Source: Acidovorax sp. T1 (GTDB lineage Bacteria > Pseudomonadota > Gammaproteobacteria > Burkholderiales > Burkholderiaceae_C). From it: a DNA stretch of 64,000 nt. Location of the stretch: assembly GCF_002176815.1 (NCBI RefSeq), contig NZ_CP021648.1, positions 1 to 64,000 on the forward strand. Direction: 5' to 3'. This document shows, piece after piece, positions 1 through 12,900 of this stretch. A program made the position numbers and the translations under genes. The notes beneath the pieces were generated by a model. The model was not told where the DNA came from, made no database searches, and worked only from the letters and a program-made list of their open reading frames with translations. Positions within the stretch are counted from its first letter, which is position 1. Every line of letters begins with the position of its first letter.

Positions 1-19
1 AATAAGAATGCCCCCTGAA

Positions 20-1435
20 ATGACCGAGGAATCCCATCGCAGCCCCATGGGCCAGCCCGGCGCCGATGCCGGCCAGGGCCTCTGGCAGGCCTGCGTAGAG
101 CAGCTCGCCCAAGACCTGCCCGAGCAGCAATTCAACACCTGGATCAAGCCCCTGGTAGCGCAAGTGGCCGAAGACTTTTCCAAGGTCACGCTGCTGGTGG
201 GCAACCGCTTCAAGCTCGACTGGATTCGCGCCCAGTATGCGGGCCGCATCGCCGCCCTGCTGGAAGCCATCTATGGCCAGCCCGTCACGCTGGAGTTAGC
301 GCTTGCTCAGCGGGAAGCTGTTGCTCGCACTTACATCCGGCCTGCAGCCTCCCCAGCCGCTGCCCCTTCTGACGCGTCCACCCACAGCAGCGATGAAGCC
401 CCGGCGGGCGCCTTTCGCACCCGGCTCAATCCGGCCCTGACCTTCGAAACCCTGGTGGAAGGCACGGCCAACCGCATGGCGCGCTCGGCCGCCATGCATG
501 TGGCGGGCATGCCGGGGCATCTGTACAACCCGTTGTTCATCTACGGCGGTGTCGGCCTGGGCAAGACCCACCTGGTGCACGCCGTGGGCAACCGCCTGCT
601 GCAGGACAAGCCCGACGCCAAAGTTCTCTACATCCACGCCGAGCAGTTCGTGTCGGATGTGGTTAAGGCCTACCAGCGCCGCACCTTTGACGAGTTCAAG
701 GAGCGCTACCACTCGCTCGATCTGCTGCTGATCGACGATGTGCAGTTTTTTGCCAACAAGGACCGCACGCAGGAAGAGTTCTTCAACGCGTTCGAAGCCC
801 TGCTGGCCAAAAAGAGCCACATCGTGATGACCAGCGACACCTATCCCAAGGGACTGCCCAACATCCACGAGCGGCTGGTTTCGCGCTTTGATTCGGGCCT
901 GACGGTGGCCATCGAGCCGCCCGAGCTCGAAATGCGCGTGGCCATCCTGATCAACAAGGCCCGCGCCGAAAGCACCGAAATGCCCGAGGAAGTGGCCTTC
1001 TTCGTGGCCAAGAACGTGCGCTCCAACGTGCGCGAGCTCGAAGGCGCGCTGCGCAAGATCCTGGCCTATTCGCGCTTCAACCAGAAAGAAATCTCCATCC
1101 AGCTGGCCCGCGAGGCGCTGCGCGATCTGCTGTCCATCCAGAACCGGCAGATTTCTGTGGAAAACATCCAGAAAACGGTGGCCGACTATTACAAGATCAA
1201 GGTCGCCGACATGTACAGCAAGAAGCGCCCGGCCAGCATTGCCCGGCCGCGCCAGATTGCCATGTACCTGGCCAAGGAGCTGACGCAAAAGAGTCTTCCG
1301 GAAATCGGCGAATTGTTTGGCGGCCGCGACCACACCACGGTGCTGCATGCGGTGCGCAAGATTTCTGGCGAGCGCCAGCAACTCACCGAACTGAACCAGC
1401 AGCTGCATGTGCTGGAGCAAACGCTCAAGGGTTGA
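20..1435 (+). CDS. dnaA: Chromosomal replication initiator protein DnaA
   Basis: DnaA binds 9-bp DnaA boxes at the origin, melts the duplex and helps load the replicative helicase. The 471-residue product has domain I ([18 protein letters not shown] near the N-terminus), an Ala/Pro/Ser-rich linker at about 95-135, an AAA+ domain with Walker A GGVGLGKT at about 176 and Walker B LLLIDDVQ at about 235, and the domain IV DNA-binding signature [14 protein letters not shown] at about 434. An in-frame ATG at 8 would add four residues. I chose the ATG at 20 because MTEE fits betaproteobacterial DnaA N-termini, but neither start has a clear ribosome binding site in the few bases available. It is followed by dnaN and gyrB. 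The window begins too close to the gene to show its promoter or any upstream DnaA boxes. Confidence 0.98.
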   Translation: MTEESHRSPMGQPGADAGQGLWQACVEQLAQDLPEQQFNTWIKPLVAQVAEDFSKVTLLVGNRFKLDWIRAQYAGRIAALLEAIYGQPVTLELALAQREAVARTYIRPAASPAAAPSDASTHSSDEAPAGAFRTRLNPALTFETLVEGTANRMARSAAMHVAGMPGHLYNPLFIYGGVGLGKTHLVHAVGNRLLQDKPDAKVLYIHAEQFVSDVVKAYQRRTFDEFKERYHSLDLLLIDDVQFFANKDRTQEEFFNAFEALLAKKSHIVMTSDTYPKGLPNIHERLVSRFDSGLTVAIEPPELEMRVAILINKARAESTEMPEEVAFFVAKNVRSNVRELEGALRKILAYSRFNQKEISIQLAREALRDLLSIQNRQISVENIQKTVADYYKIKVADMYSKKRPASIARPRQIAMYLAKELTQKSLPEIGELFGGRDHTTVLHAVRKISGERQQLTELNQQLHVLEQTLKG

Positions 1436-1560
1436 TGCAGGTGGTGCAACCCCAGCGGGGGCGCCCCGGTTAACAGGCAAAATGGCGGTTTATGCGGCAG
1501 GGAGGAGGCACGATCTGTGCTGCTGTCCACACACCGTCCCCAAAACCACAAGAGGTTGAC

Positions 1561-2679
1561 ATGATCGTTTTGAAGGCAACACAAGACAAGGTTCTCGCGG
1601 TATTGCAATCGGTCTCCGGCATCGTGGAGCGCCGGCATACCCTGCCCATCCTGGCCAATGTGCTGATCCGCAAGACGGGCAACGCCCTGCAACTGACGAC
1701 CAGCGACCTCGAAATCCAGATCCGCACCACGGCCGAGCTGGGTGGCGACACCGGCGACTTCACCACCACCGTGGGCGCGCGCAAGCTCATCGACATCCTG
1801 CGCACCATGCCCGGCGACCAGACCGTGAGCCTGGAATCGGCCCAGTCCAAGCTCATCTTGAAGGGCGGCAAGAGCCGCTTCACGCTGCAGACGCTGCCCG
1901 CCGAAGACTTTCCGCTAGTGCAGGAATCGGCGGCGTTTGGCCCCGTGTTCAGCGTGCCGCAAAAGACGCTGAAGGACCTGCTCAGCCAGGTCTCGTTTGC
2001 CATGGCGGTGCAGGACATTCGCTATTACCTCAACGGCATTCTGTTCGTCGCCGAAGGCAAGCAACTGAGCTTGGTGGCCACCGACGGCCACCGCCTGGCC
2101 TTTGCCAGCGCCACGCTGGATGTGGAAGTGCCCAAACAAGAAGTGATTTTGCCGCGCAAGACGGTGATCGAGCTGCAGCGCCTGCTGTCGGATGCGGGCG
2201 GCGACAACCAGCCCCACATCGAAATGCAGTTTGCCAACAACCAGGCCAAGTTCACCTTTGGTGGCATGGAGTTCGTCACCAAGCTGGTCGAAGGCAAGTT
2301 CCCCGACTACAACCGCGTAATTCCGCGCAACCACACCAACAGCGTGACCCTGGGCCGCGCGCCGCTGCTGGCCAGCCTGCAGCGCACCGCCATCATGACC
2401 AGCGACAAGTTCAAGGGCGTGCGCCTGAACCTGGAGCCCGGCACCCTGCGCGTGGCCAGCAACAACGCCGAGCAGGAAGAGGCCGTGGACGAGCTCGACA
2501 TCGACTACGGCGGCGACTCCATCGAAATCGGCTTCAACGTCACCTACCTCATCGACGCCCTGGCCAACATGGACCAGGACATGGTGAAGGTGGAGCTGTC
2601 GGACGGCAACAGCTCGGCGCTGATGACCATCCCCGACAACGCCCACTTCAAGTACGTCGTCATGCCCATGCGCATCTGA
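1561..2679 (+). CDS. dnaN: DNA polymerase III beta subunit (sliding clamp)
   Basis: This is the ring-shaped processivity clamp of DNA polymerase III. The product is 372 residues, close to the usual 366-375. It begins [18 protein letters not shown] and ends YVVMPMRI, the conserved C-terminal strand of the clamp family, and has the [11 protein letters not shown] and [10 protein letters not shown] motifs of the third domain. The ATG at 1561 is preceded by an AGAGG-type ribosome binding site. Longer in-frame starts upstream have no family support. It lies 125 nt after dnaA in the conserved dnaA-dnaN-gyrB order. There is no recF between dnaN and gyrB, as is common in this lineage. Confidence 0.98.
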   Translation: MIVLKATQDKVLAVLQSVSGIVERRHTLPILANVLIRKTGNALQLTTSDLEIQIRTTAELGGDTGDFTTTVGARKLIDILRTMPGDQTVSLESAQSKLILKGGKSRFTLQTLPAEDFPLVQESAAFGPVFSVPQKTLKDLLSQVSFAMAVQDIRYYLNGILFVAEGKQLSLVATDGHRLAFASATLDVEVPKQEVILPRKTVIELQRLLSDAGGDNQPHIEMQFANNQAKFTFGGMEFVTKLVEGKFPDYNRVIPRNHTNSVTLGRAPLLASLQRTAIMTSDKFKGVRLNLEPGTLRVASNNAEQEEAVDELDIDYGGDSIEIGFNVTYLIDALANMDQDMVKVELSDGNSSALMTIPDNAHFKYVVMPMRI

Positions 2680-2698
2680 CGCACCATTACCACAAAAC

Positions 2699-5420
<2,722 letters not shown>

Positions 5421-5490
5421 TCTTGTTGTCAAACGATAGAGAACATGCAAACTTTGCCAAGTTAGTGCAAAAGTACTGCCAGAGAAAAGA

Positions 5491-5520
5491 AAAAGGCGCT
5501 CAAATTGAGCGCCTTTTTCT
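5491..5520 (+). terminator. Rho-independent terminator after gyrB
   Basis: A GGCGCTC/GAGCGCC stem (extendable to AGGCGCTCAA/TTGAGCGCCT) around an AAATT loop, followed by TTTTTCTTT. An A-run precedes it, so it may work on both strands. It separates the gyrB unit from the defence island. Confidence 0.85.
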
Positions 5521-5670
5521 TTGGATAAGTATGTGTGGGCCGGGTATCTTCGGGAACCTCAACAGATCAACCGCTGGTGTATCTCAGACAGGCGACGCAC
5601 CAGCTTACTTGAACGAATGGGTGGCTGGAAGGTTTTGTAAACCTTTCGTAGGTGAGTTTCTGCGGAGCCT

Positions 5671-5725
5671 TTGTTCATTTATTATTCACGTTCATTCGAA
5701 ATGAACACGATGTACAAATGAACAA
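5671..5725. promoter_or_regulatory. Nested inverted-repeat operator of the AbiE pair
   Basis: There are two concentric inverted repeats. The outer arms are TTGTTCATTT (5671-5680) and AAATGAACAA (5716-5725). The inner arms are GTTCATT (5690-5696) and AATGAAC (5700-5706). All four share the half-site TTCATT. The outer right arm contains the proposed start codon at 5718. AbiEi antitoxins are known to repress their own operon by binding promoter inverted repeats, so this is the natural operator. Assigning it to this protein is inference. Confidence 0.7.
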
Positions 5726-6740
5726 CAGCGGTATTCTCACTAAGGCGATTGAGGCCACCAGCCCCCCTTTGAACTGGGAGGTTCTTGAAGAAGAGGCTCC
5801 TTCATCACCGGGCGATGCGGATGCCATCCTTGCACTGCGCCTTAAGGAAGGCCCAGCTCACCGGTTCGCGGTGGAAGTAAAAACCGTTGTGCGTATTGAA
5901 ACCCTGAGAGCACAGGTAACCCGTAGTTCAGCAATCTCTCGTCACCCGAGTTGGCTTGTTGTTGTTCCCTACATGTCGAAGAAAAATTCCGCACTTTGCC
6001 GGGAGGCCGGGTTGAACTTCATAGACACCGCAGGAAACGCCTTCATCGACGTTCCCGGTTGCTACGTCTTCATCACTGGCAAGCAACGGCTTGAACAAGA
6101 GCCCGTTGGATCTGGCCATGAGGTCATGGGGTCTGCAAGCGCCTTACGGGTCATCTTCACTTTGCTGACTGAACCCGGCATGCCGGAAAGCCCGCTACGC
6201 GACATCGCCACAAAGGCGGGGGTCTCACTTGGCTCCGCAGCAAAGGCTATGGAAGGCCTTCGACGCCTGGGCCACTTGAGCCCCGGTGACACCCAAAGCC
6301 GCAGACTTCTCGCCGTTGACACCCTGCGAACGGAGTGGGCCCGCAATTACCCCATCGCACTGCGCAACAAGCTCAAGCCTCAGCGGTACGCACCGCAGAA
6401 TGGACGGTGGTGGAAGGACGCCAAGCTGCAGCCGGAAGAGGCGGCTTGGGGGGGCGAGGTGGGCGCCGCCCTCAAGACCTCCTATCTCCAGCCCGAGCTG
6501 GCCACCATCTATTGCTGGAAGGACCGAGGAGGGCTGTTGATGCAGCATCGCCTGCGGCCCGAACCCAACGGCACCGTTGAAATCCTCGATGCCTTCTGGA
6601 CGCCTCCCAGTTCTAGCGCTGAGCCCATCGCACCGTTGTTGCTGATCTACGCAGACCTCATGACCAGCCTGGATGGCCGCAATCGCGAGGTGGCAAGCCT
6701 GCTGAGAAAGGAGATCTTCGATGCTGAAACGGCTTCCTGA
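5718..6740 (+). CDS. AbiEi-family antitoxin (type IV toxin-antitoxin, COG4861-like)
   Basis: Antitoxin and likely autorepressor of the downstream nucleotidyltransferase toxin. The 340-residue product starts at ATG 5718 (MNNSGILTK); an earlier GTG at 5652 lies in the operator region and is less likely. Residues about 35-60 contain DAILALRLKEG and then FAVEVKTVV, which resembles a PD-(D/E)xK nuclease core. The stretch GLNFIDTAGNAFIDVPGCYV is typical of this AbiEi subgroup. A winged-helix segment SPLRDIATKAGVSLGSAAKA lies near 158-178. Its 3' end overlaps the toxin gene by 20 nt, so the two are translationally linked. The local sequence is less GC-rich than its neighbours, which suggests acquisition. 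Family assignment is by motif pattern only. Confidence 0.8.
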   Translation: MNNSGILTKAIEATSPPLNWEVLEEEAPSSPGDADAILALRLKEGPAHRFAVEVKTVVRIETLRAQVTRSSAISRHPSWLVVVPYMSKKNSALCREAGLNFIDTAGNAFIDVPGCYVFITGKQRLEQEPVGSGHEVMGSASALRVIFTLLTEPGMPESPLRDIATKAGVSLGSAAKAMEGLRRLGHLSPGDTQSRRLLAVDTLRTEWARNYPIALRNKLKPQRYAPQNGRWWKDAKLQPEEAAWGGEVGAALKTSYLQPELATIYCWKDRGGLLMQHRLRPEPNGTVEILDAFWTPPSSSAEPIAPLLLIYADLMTSLDGRNREVASLLRKEIFDAETAS

Positions 6741-7593
6741 CCGCGACATAGATCCTGCCCTGCGCGCGATCCTGGAAGAGGCGCGCACCGCCACCGAAGC
6801 TCTGGACATCCCGTTCTTTGTGGGCGGCGCCATGGCTCGGGACATTACCTTGACCCACGTCTTCGGGCAGGAGGTGAAACGCGCAACACGCGACGTGGAC
6901 CTCGGGCTCTACCTTGACAACTGGGACCGCTTTCAACACCTGAAGAATGCGCTGGTTGACACGGGCTTGTTCCACGCGGTGGATGGCAAGCCCCACCGGC
7001 TGCACTATGGATCTCCAAAAGGTATCCCTCTGGATCTGATCCCGTTTGGCCGTATAGAGCACCCTGCGGGCGAGATTGCGTGGCCTCCAGGCAATGACGT
7101 AGTGCTCAACGTGGCCGGGTTCGAGGACGCGTTTCGCAGTGCGCTGGTGGTAGACCTTGGCGCGGGGCTAGTCATCAAGACATGCGCCCTTCCATCCTTG
7201 GCTGTGCTCAAACTCATCGCATGGCATGACCGTCGGAAATATTCCAACAAGGACGCCACCGATCTGCTGTTCATCGCACAGAACTACGCCGCCGCCGACA
7301 ACATGGATCGGCTCTACGAAAGGGAGTCGAAACTGATGGAAGCCGCCGACTACAACCCTGAATTGGCAGGTGCCTACTTGCTTGGCAAGGATGCGGCTTT
7401 GCAGTCGGGAAACGACACAGCGGCTATCGCCAAAGCCATCCTTGAAAACAAGGTGCTGCAACAGGAGCTGATCGACCAAATCGTCCGCGCGAAAGCGGTA
7501 TCGCACAGCCGCGAAGACGAGCAGAGGTATACCCAGTATCTGAAAGGTTTCAGCACGAGCTTCCTCAAGCAACTGGGTGAGCTCGGTCAGTAA
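6721..7593 (+). CDS. AbiEii/AbiGii-family nucleotidyltransferase toxin
   Basis: Likely the toxin of the type IV pair; family members are nucleotidyltransferases that block growth, and AbiE systems abort phage infection. The 290-residue protein has FVGGAMARDI (about 32-41) followed by the acidic motif TRDVDLGLYLDNWD (about 57-70), the paired aspartates of a DNA polymerase beta-type active site. DLIPFG (about 105) and the conserved helix KLIAWHDRRKYSNKDATDLL (about 160-180) come next. The ATG at 6721 overlaps the antitoxin gene. The gene ends about 110 nt before the Wadjet operon, so the two systems form one defence island. Confidence 0.82.
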   Translation: MLKRLPDRDIDPALRAILEEARTATEALDIPFFVGGAMARDITLTHVFGQEVKRATRDVDLGLYLDNWDRFQHLKNALVDTGLFHAVDGKPHRLHYGSPKGIPLDLIPFGRIEHPAGEIAWPPGNDVVLNVAGFEDAFRSALVVDLGAGLVIKTCALPSLAVLKLIAWHDRRKYSNKDATDLLFIAQNYAAADNMDRLYERESKLMEAADYNPELAGAYLLGKDAALQSGNDTAAIAKAILENKVLQQELIDQIVRAKAVSHSREDEQRYTQYLKGFSTSFLKQLGELGQ

Positions 7594-7704
7594 CGGGTAC
7601 ACGCGAATCGGCATCGCTCGTGTGATTTGCCATCGTGTATGTCCTCCCGCTCTAAAAGTGATGAATACTTGGCGGAAGCCATTGGAATACCTCCGGCGTC
7701 GCCC

Positions 7705-9201
7705 ATGCCCACCCTCAACCAGCAGCGCACCCACAAATACATCGCAACCCGCCAGCAGCACCCGGCCTGGCTGCTGCTGGCGTCGCGGCGGGCGCCGCTG
7801 GTGCTGAGTTGCCTGGATGCGCTGTTTGAACACCAGCGCGATGGCGTGCCGTTTGATGCCGCCGTGCAGGCGCTGGCGGACATGCTGGCCGCTCATGCCA
7901 ACGAAGTGGACTTCGAAATCGACAGCACCGACACCCTGAGCCAGGCCCGGCGCGAGGTGCGCGAGTGGATACGGCGCGGGCTGGTGGTAGAGCGTGAGGG
8001 GCGTGTTTTTGAGACCGATGCGCTCAAGACCGCGCTGCGTTTCATCGCGCAACTCGATGGTCGGATGATGACTTCCACCGCGTCACGCTTGGCCGTGGTG
8101 CAGCGCGAAATCGACAACCTGGCGGCCGCGCTCAACCCCGACCCGCAAAGCCGCACCGAGCATCTGCAGCGCCGCATCGCGGACCTGCAGCAGCAGCTTG
8201 ATGACGTGCAGGCGGGCCGCATCGCCACGTTGACGGCGGAGCAGGCCGTGGAAGGCATTCGCGAGGTGTATGCGCTCTCGGTCAGCCTGCGGGCCGACTT
8301 TCGGCGGGTGGAGGATTCGTGGCGCGATGCCGACCGTGCGCTGCGCGAGGCCATCATCAGCGCCCGCCACCACCGGGGCGCCGTGATGGACCAGCTGCTG
8401 GACGGCCACGCCAACTTGCTGAACACGCAAGAGGGCCGCGTGTTCGACAGCTTCCACCAACAGCTGTCCAACCAAACCGAACTGACCGAGATGCGCCAAC
8501 GCATCCGCCAGATCCTGGCGCACCCGGCAACAGACCATGCGCTCGATGGCCTGCAGCGCAGCACGCTGCACCTGCTGGTGCAACAGCTCATCAAGGAAGC
8601 CAAGGTGGTGCAGGCCGTGCGCGCGCGCAGCGAGCGCGAGGTCAGCCAGTTCATGAAAACCGGCCAGGCGGCCGAGAACCAGCGCGTGGGCCAGTTGCTC
8701 AACGACGTGCTGGAGCAGGCCCTGCGCATCGACTGGCAACGCCAGGCCGTGCGCCGCCAAAGCGCGCCGCTGCCGCCGCTGGGCGTGACCCTGGGCAGCG
8801 TGCCGCTGGTGGAGCGGCTGCGCGCCAAATCGCTGGACGGCGGCGAGCAGGCCGCGCTGCTGCTGACCACCGAATACGCCGACCTGGGCCAGATGGACGT
8901 CGAGTTCTGGCAGGCGTTTGAAGGGCTGGACCGCGACGCGCTGGTGCAGCGCACCTTGCAAACGCTGGCAGACCGGGGCCAACCGATGACCTTGGCCGAA
9001 CTGGCCGCGGCACTGCCCCCGGGAGAGCACGACCTGGAGACCTTTGCGCTGTGGCTGGCCATGGCGCGCGAGGCGGGTATCGATCTGCAGCCGGGCGAGG
9101 AGCACATCGACACACAAGACGACAGCCAGCGCTGGCGCTTTACGGTGCCACGCGTGGCGCTGGATGGCGCGCAACTGGCGCACAGGGAGTGGGAGCTGTG
9201 A
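7705..9201 (+). CDS. jetA: Wadjet component JetA (DUF3375)
   Basis: The kleisin-like subunit (MksF type) of Wadjet, an SMC-family complex that recognises and cleaves small circular DNA such as plasmids. The product is 498 residues from ATG 7705. It begins MPTLNQQRTHKYIATRQQHPAW, matching the DUF3375 N-terminal region where HPAW...LLAS recurs. Earlier in-frame starts (7627, 7639) are possible, and no start has a strong ribosome binding site. Glu/Arg/Gln-rich helices near 130-190 suggest coiled coil. Its TGA stop overlaps the jetB ATG at 9201. The order DUF3375, DUF4194, SMC ATPase, DUF3322/DUF2220 is that of type I Wadjet. Confidence 0.85.
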   Translation: MPTLNQQRTHKYIATRQQHPAWLLLASRRAPLVLSCLDALFEHQRDGVPFDAAVQALADMLAAHANEVDFEIDSTDTLSQARREVREWIRRGLVVEREGRVFETDALKTALRFIAQLDGRMMTSTASRLAVVQREIDNLAAALNPDPQSRTEHLQRRIADLQQQLDDVQAGRIATLTAEQAVEGIREVYALSVSLRADFRRVEDSWRDADRALREAIISARHHRGAVMDQLLDGHANLLNTQEGRVFDSFHQQLSNQTELTEMRQRIRQILAHPATDHALDGLQRSTLHLLVQQLIKEAKVVQAVRARSEREVSQFMKTGQAAENQRVGQLLNDVLEQALRIDWQRQAVRRQSAPLPPLGVTLGSVPLVERLRAKSLDGGEQAALLLTTEYADLGQMDVEFWQAFEGLDRDALVQRTLQTLADRGQPMTLAELAAALPPGEHDLETFALWLAMAREAGIDLQPGEEHIDTQDDSQRWRFTVPRVALDGAQLAHREWEL

Positions 9202-9959
9202 TGGAGCAAGAGCCGGATATTTTTGACCGCATGGCCGCGCAGGCGGTGGACAAACAGGCTCCACAGCCACTATCAAAAGAAGAGCTGCCCGCGCTTTCTG
9301 AAAGCCCGCTAGCAGCACAAAACCCTTCAAAAACCCCGTCCAACGTGCGCCAGGCGCTACAGTTTTTGCTGGCCCATGGCTGGCTCGAATCTGCGGCCAA
9401 GCCCAAACTGTTCAGCGTGATTGCGGCGCAAACGACGCTGCTCGATGCGCTGCTGGAGCCCCTGGACTTGCGCGTGGTGGTGGACGACGTGCGCGGCCTG
9501 GCCTTCTTGGCCGTGGTGCCCGACTACGCGGGCGACGACACCGACGAAAGCGAGCAGGACGACTGGACGCACCCGCTGATGAAGCGCCAGCGGCTGACGC
9601 TGGAACAATCGCTGCTGCTGGCCATTTTGCGGCGCGAGTTTTTGCAGCGCGAGCAAGAAAGCGGCACCGGCGCGGTGGTGCGCGTTACCGTGGACAGCCT
9701 GCTGCCGCAGCTGGAAACCTACCTTGGCAGCACGGGCAGCGACATGCAAGAGCGCAAGCGCCTGGGCCAGTTGCTGGAGAACCTGCGCACGCACGGCATG
9801 GTGACGGAGGTGGATGCGCAAGACTGCATCACCATCCGCCCCATGATCGTGCGCCTGCTCAACCCCGAGAACCTGCAAACGCTGCTGCTGCGCCTGCGCG
9901 AGGTGGCCGAACAGGGCAGCGCCCATGGCAGCAAAGCCAACGCCGAGGGCACGCCATGA
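9201..9959 (+). CDS. jetB: Wadjet component JetB (DUF4194)
   Basis: The KITE-type winged-helix subunit (MksE type) that bridges the kleisin and ATPase in the Wadjet complex. It is 252 residues. Its conserved core runs from about residue 50 (NVRQALQFLLAHGWLES) through LTLEQSLLLAILRREFLQRE to RPMIVRLLNPENLQTLLLRL. Residues about 23-45 (PLSKEELPALSESPLAAQN) are encoded by a degenerate copy of the dispersed repeat and look like a disordered linker. It overlaps jetA at TGATG and jetC at ATGA, so the four genes are translationally coupled. Confidence 0.85.
   Translation: MEQEPDIFDRMAAQAVDKQAPQPLSKEELPALSESPLAAQNPSKTPSNVRQALQFLLAHGWLESAAKPKLFSVIAAQTTLLDALLEPLDLRVVVDDVRGLAFLAVVPDYAGDDTDESEQDDWTHPLMKRQRLTLEQSLLLAILRREFLQREQESGTGAVVRVTVDSLLPQLETYLGSTGSDMQERKRLGQLLENLRTHGMVTEVDAQDCITIRPMIVRLLNPENLQTLLLRLREVAEQGSAHGSKANAEGTP
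9268..9333 (+). repeat. Dispersed two-hairpin repeat, copy 2, inside jetB
   Basis: A degenerate copy read in frame by jetB: CACTATCAAAAGA, GAGCTGCCCGCGCTTT, GAAAGCCCGCTAGCAGC, then an A/C-rich tail. The blocks keep the family order and spacing. It encodes the N-terminal linker of JetB. Confidence 0.6.
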
Positions 9960-12900
9960 GCGCCGACGCCTCCTTCATCCTGCAAGAGCTGCACCTGTAC
10001 AACTGGGGCGCGTTTGCGGGCCGCCACCAGGTGGCCATCGACCCGGGCAACAGCGCCATCATCGGGCCCACGGGCAGCGGCAAGACCACGCTGGTGGATG
10101 CGCTGATGACGCTGCTGTGCGCCAGCCCGCGCTACAACCTGGCCTCCACCGGCGGGCACGAAAGCGACCGCGACTTGGTGAGCTATGTGCGCGGGGCCAG
10201 CGGCCAGGGCAACGACAGCGGTGACCACATTGCGCGGCCCGGCCGCTGCGCCACCGGCGTGGCAGCACGGCTGGTGCGCGAGGGCGCGGCGGGGCAGGAA
10301 TCCGTCTGGCTGGGCGCGCTGCTGTGGTTTGACGGCAGCAGCCAGTCGGCGGGCGACATGCAAAAGCGCTGGTTCTTTGCGCAGGGGCAGGGCCACAGCC
10401 TGGACCTGTGGCTGGAAGAGCAGCACAGCGGTGGTGCCAAGGCACTGACGCGGCTGGCCAAGGACAGCGACGGCTTGCAGATGTTCAGCAGCAAGGCGCC
10501 GTACCTGGCCAAGCTGCACAGTTTTTTTGAGGTCGGCCCCAACGCCTTCACGCTGCTCAACCGTGCGGCAGGCCTCAAGCAGCTCAACAGCATTGACGAG
10601 ATTTTTCGCGAGCTGGTGCTGGACGACCATTCGGCCTTTGACGATGCGCAGAAGGTGGTGGATGGGTTTGCCGAGCTGGCCTCCATCCATGCCGACCTGG
10701 AGCTGGCCAACGCGCAGTGGGTGTCGCTGCTGCCCTTGCGCGATTTGGCCGCACGCGAGCAGCAGCAGGCCCAGCACCTGGCGCACTTGCAGGCGCTGCA
10801 GCAGCAACTGCCGCACTGGTTTGCAGCGCAGGGCGTGCAATGGTGGGGCCAGCGCGCGGCGCAGTTGCAGGCACAGATCGCTGCCCGCAGTGGCGAGTTG
10901 CTGGAAGCGCAAGAGCGCGTCCACACGGCGCGCAAGCATGAGCAGGATCTGCACGGCCTGTACCTGCAAGCGGGCGGTGCCAATATCAATGTGCTGCGCG
11001 AGAACATCGACCACGCACGCAAGGCCTTGGCGCGTATCCAGCACCACCTCGTGCAGTACCAGGCGCTGGCACGCAACCTGGGGCTGGGGGATAACGCAGG
11101 GGCCGGCGACCTTGCCAGCCACCAAGCCCAGGCGCAGGCTGCGATGGAAGAGATCGACGCGCGCCAGACTGCACTGCAGGCCAGCGCCGAACACGCCATC
11201 GCCCAGGCCCACAACGCCCACACCCGCCTGACCGAGACCCAGGCCGAATACGACGCTGTGCGCCAGCGCCCCGGCTCCAACCTGCCGATGGAGTTCCAGC
11301 GCTTTCGCACCGATCTGGCCGACCATCTGGGCTTGCCAGAGAGCGACTTGCCCTTTGCCGCCGAGCTGCTCGAGGTGCGCCAAGCAGAGCAGGCGTGGCG
11401 CGGCGCCATCGAGCGTGCGCTGGGCAGCCACCGCCTGCGCATCCTGGTGCCCCAGGCGGCGATGCACGCCGCGCTGCAATGGGTGAACCAGCGGCACAAC
11501 AAGCTGCATGTCCGCCTGCTGGAAGTGCGCGATGCCACGCCTGCGGCGTTCCTTGCCGACGGCTTTGCACGCAAGCTCAACCTCAAGCCCGCCACACCCA
11601 CAGCGCACCTGAACACGCTGCGCCAATTGCTGTCTGGCCTGGACCGCCACTGCGTGCCCGACGTGCAAACCCTGGAGCGCACACCCCACGCCATGACGGC
11701 GCAGGGGCTGATGTCCAGCCACTCCGGCCACTTTGACAAGCAGGACCAAAAGCGGCTGGACCAGGACTGGATGACAGGCTTTGACAACCGCGACCGGCTC
11801 GCGCATTTGCTACAACAAAAGGAGCTGCTCGCGATTGACTATCAAGCGCTGGAGGCCGAAAAGACCCGAATCCTTGCCACCCAGCGCCGCGCGCAGGAGC
11901 AGCGCCAACTGTGGGCGGCACTGCAAGCGCTGCAGCACGACGACCTGGACACCACTGCCGCCGATGCGCAGTTGCAGCACAAAGAGCAGCAACTGCAGGC
12001 GCTGCTCCACCCCGACTCAGACACCGCCCAAGCCCAGCAGCGCTGGGAGGCCGCACAGGCCCAGACCCGCACCGCCGATGAACAGCTGCGCCACCTGCAA
12101 ACAGCGCAGACGCAAGACGAGACCTTGCAGGCTGCTGCACAGACGAAGCACAGCGCTTACCAGGCACGCAGCGCTGACGCGCCAGTGATCGCCGCCGACT
12201 TTGCTGCACAGCTGACCAGTACCGGCCACCGCCTGCCCCCGCTCGATGGCGACAACCTCGAAGCCCAGGAGCGCGACGCAGGCAATGCCGTGCAAGCCAA
12301 AACCACCGAGGCCAGCAAGAAGCTCAACACCCTGCACACCGACATCGTGCGCCAGATGGGCAAAGCCAAGGCCGAAGACCGGGGCGCGCTGGCCGACCAC
12401 GGGCAAGAGGTGGATGCGCTGCCCCACTACCTGCAGCGCCTGCAGGTGCTGGAGGAAGAAGCCCTGCCGCACAAGCGCCAGCGGTTTCAGGAATACCTCA
12501 ACAACACCTCGCAGCAGGGCGTGGACACCTTGCTCAATGGCATTGCCGCGCAGGTGGCAGACATTGAAGAGCGCATTGCCCAGCTCAACGCCACATTGCG
12601 GCGCGTGGATTTTCAGCCCGGCCGCTACCTGCAACTGGAGCCCCGCGCCGTCGTGCACCAGAGCCTGCAAGAGCTCAACCGCGCCCAGGCCCAGCTGCGC
12701 ACCGAAAGCCTGCGCGACGATGGCGGCCAAAGCCACTACCGCGCGCTGCGCGCCATCGTGGAGATGCTGCAAACCCACGCCACCAACCGCCGCAGCAAGG
12801 CCGCGCAGGCGCTGCTGGACGCCCGCTACCGCCTGCAGTTTGCCGTGCTGGTGCTGGAGCGGGGCAGCGGCCAGATGCTGGAGCGGCGCACCGGCTCGCA

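Noticed and set aside
5423..5704. A 93-residue open frame after gyrB
   Set aside because: It runs through the gyrB terminator hairpin and the AbiE operator, so it is not a plausible gene.
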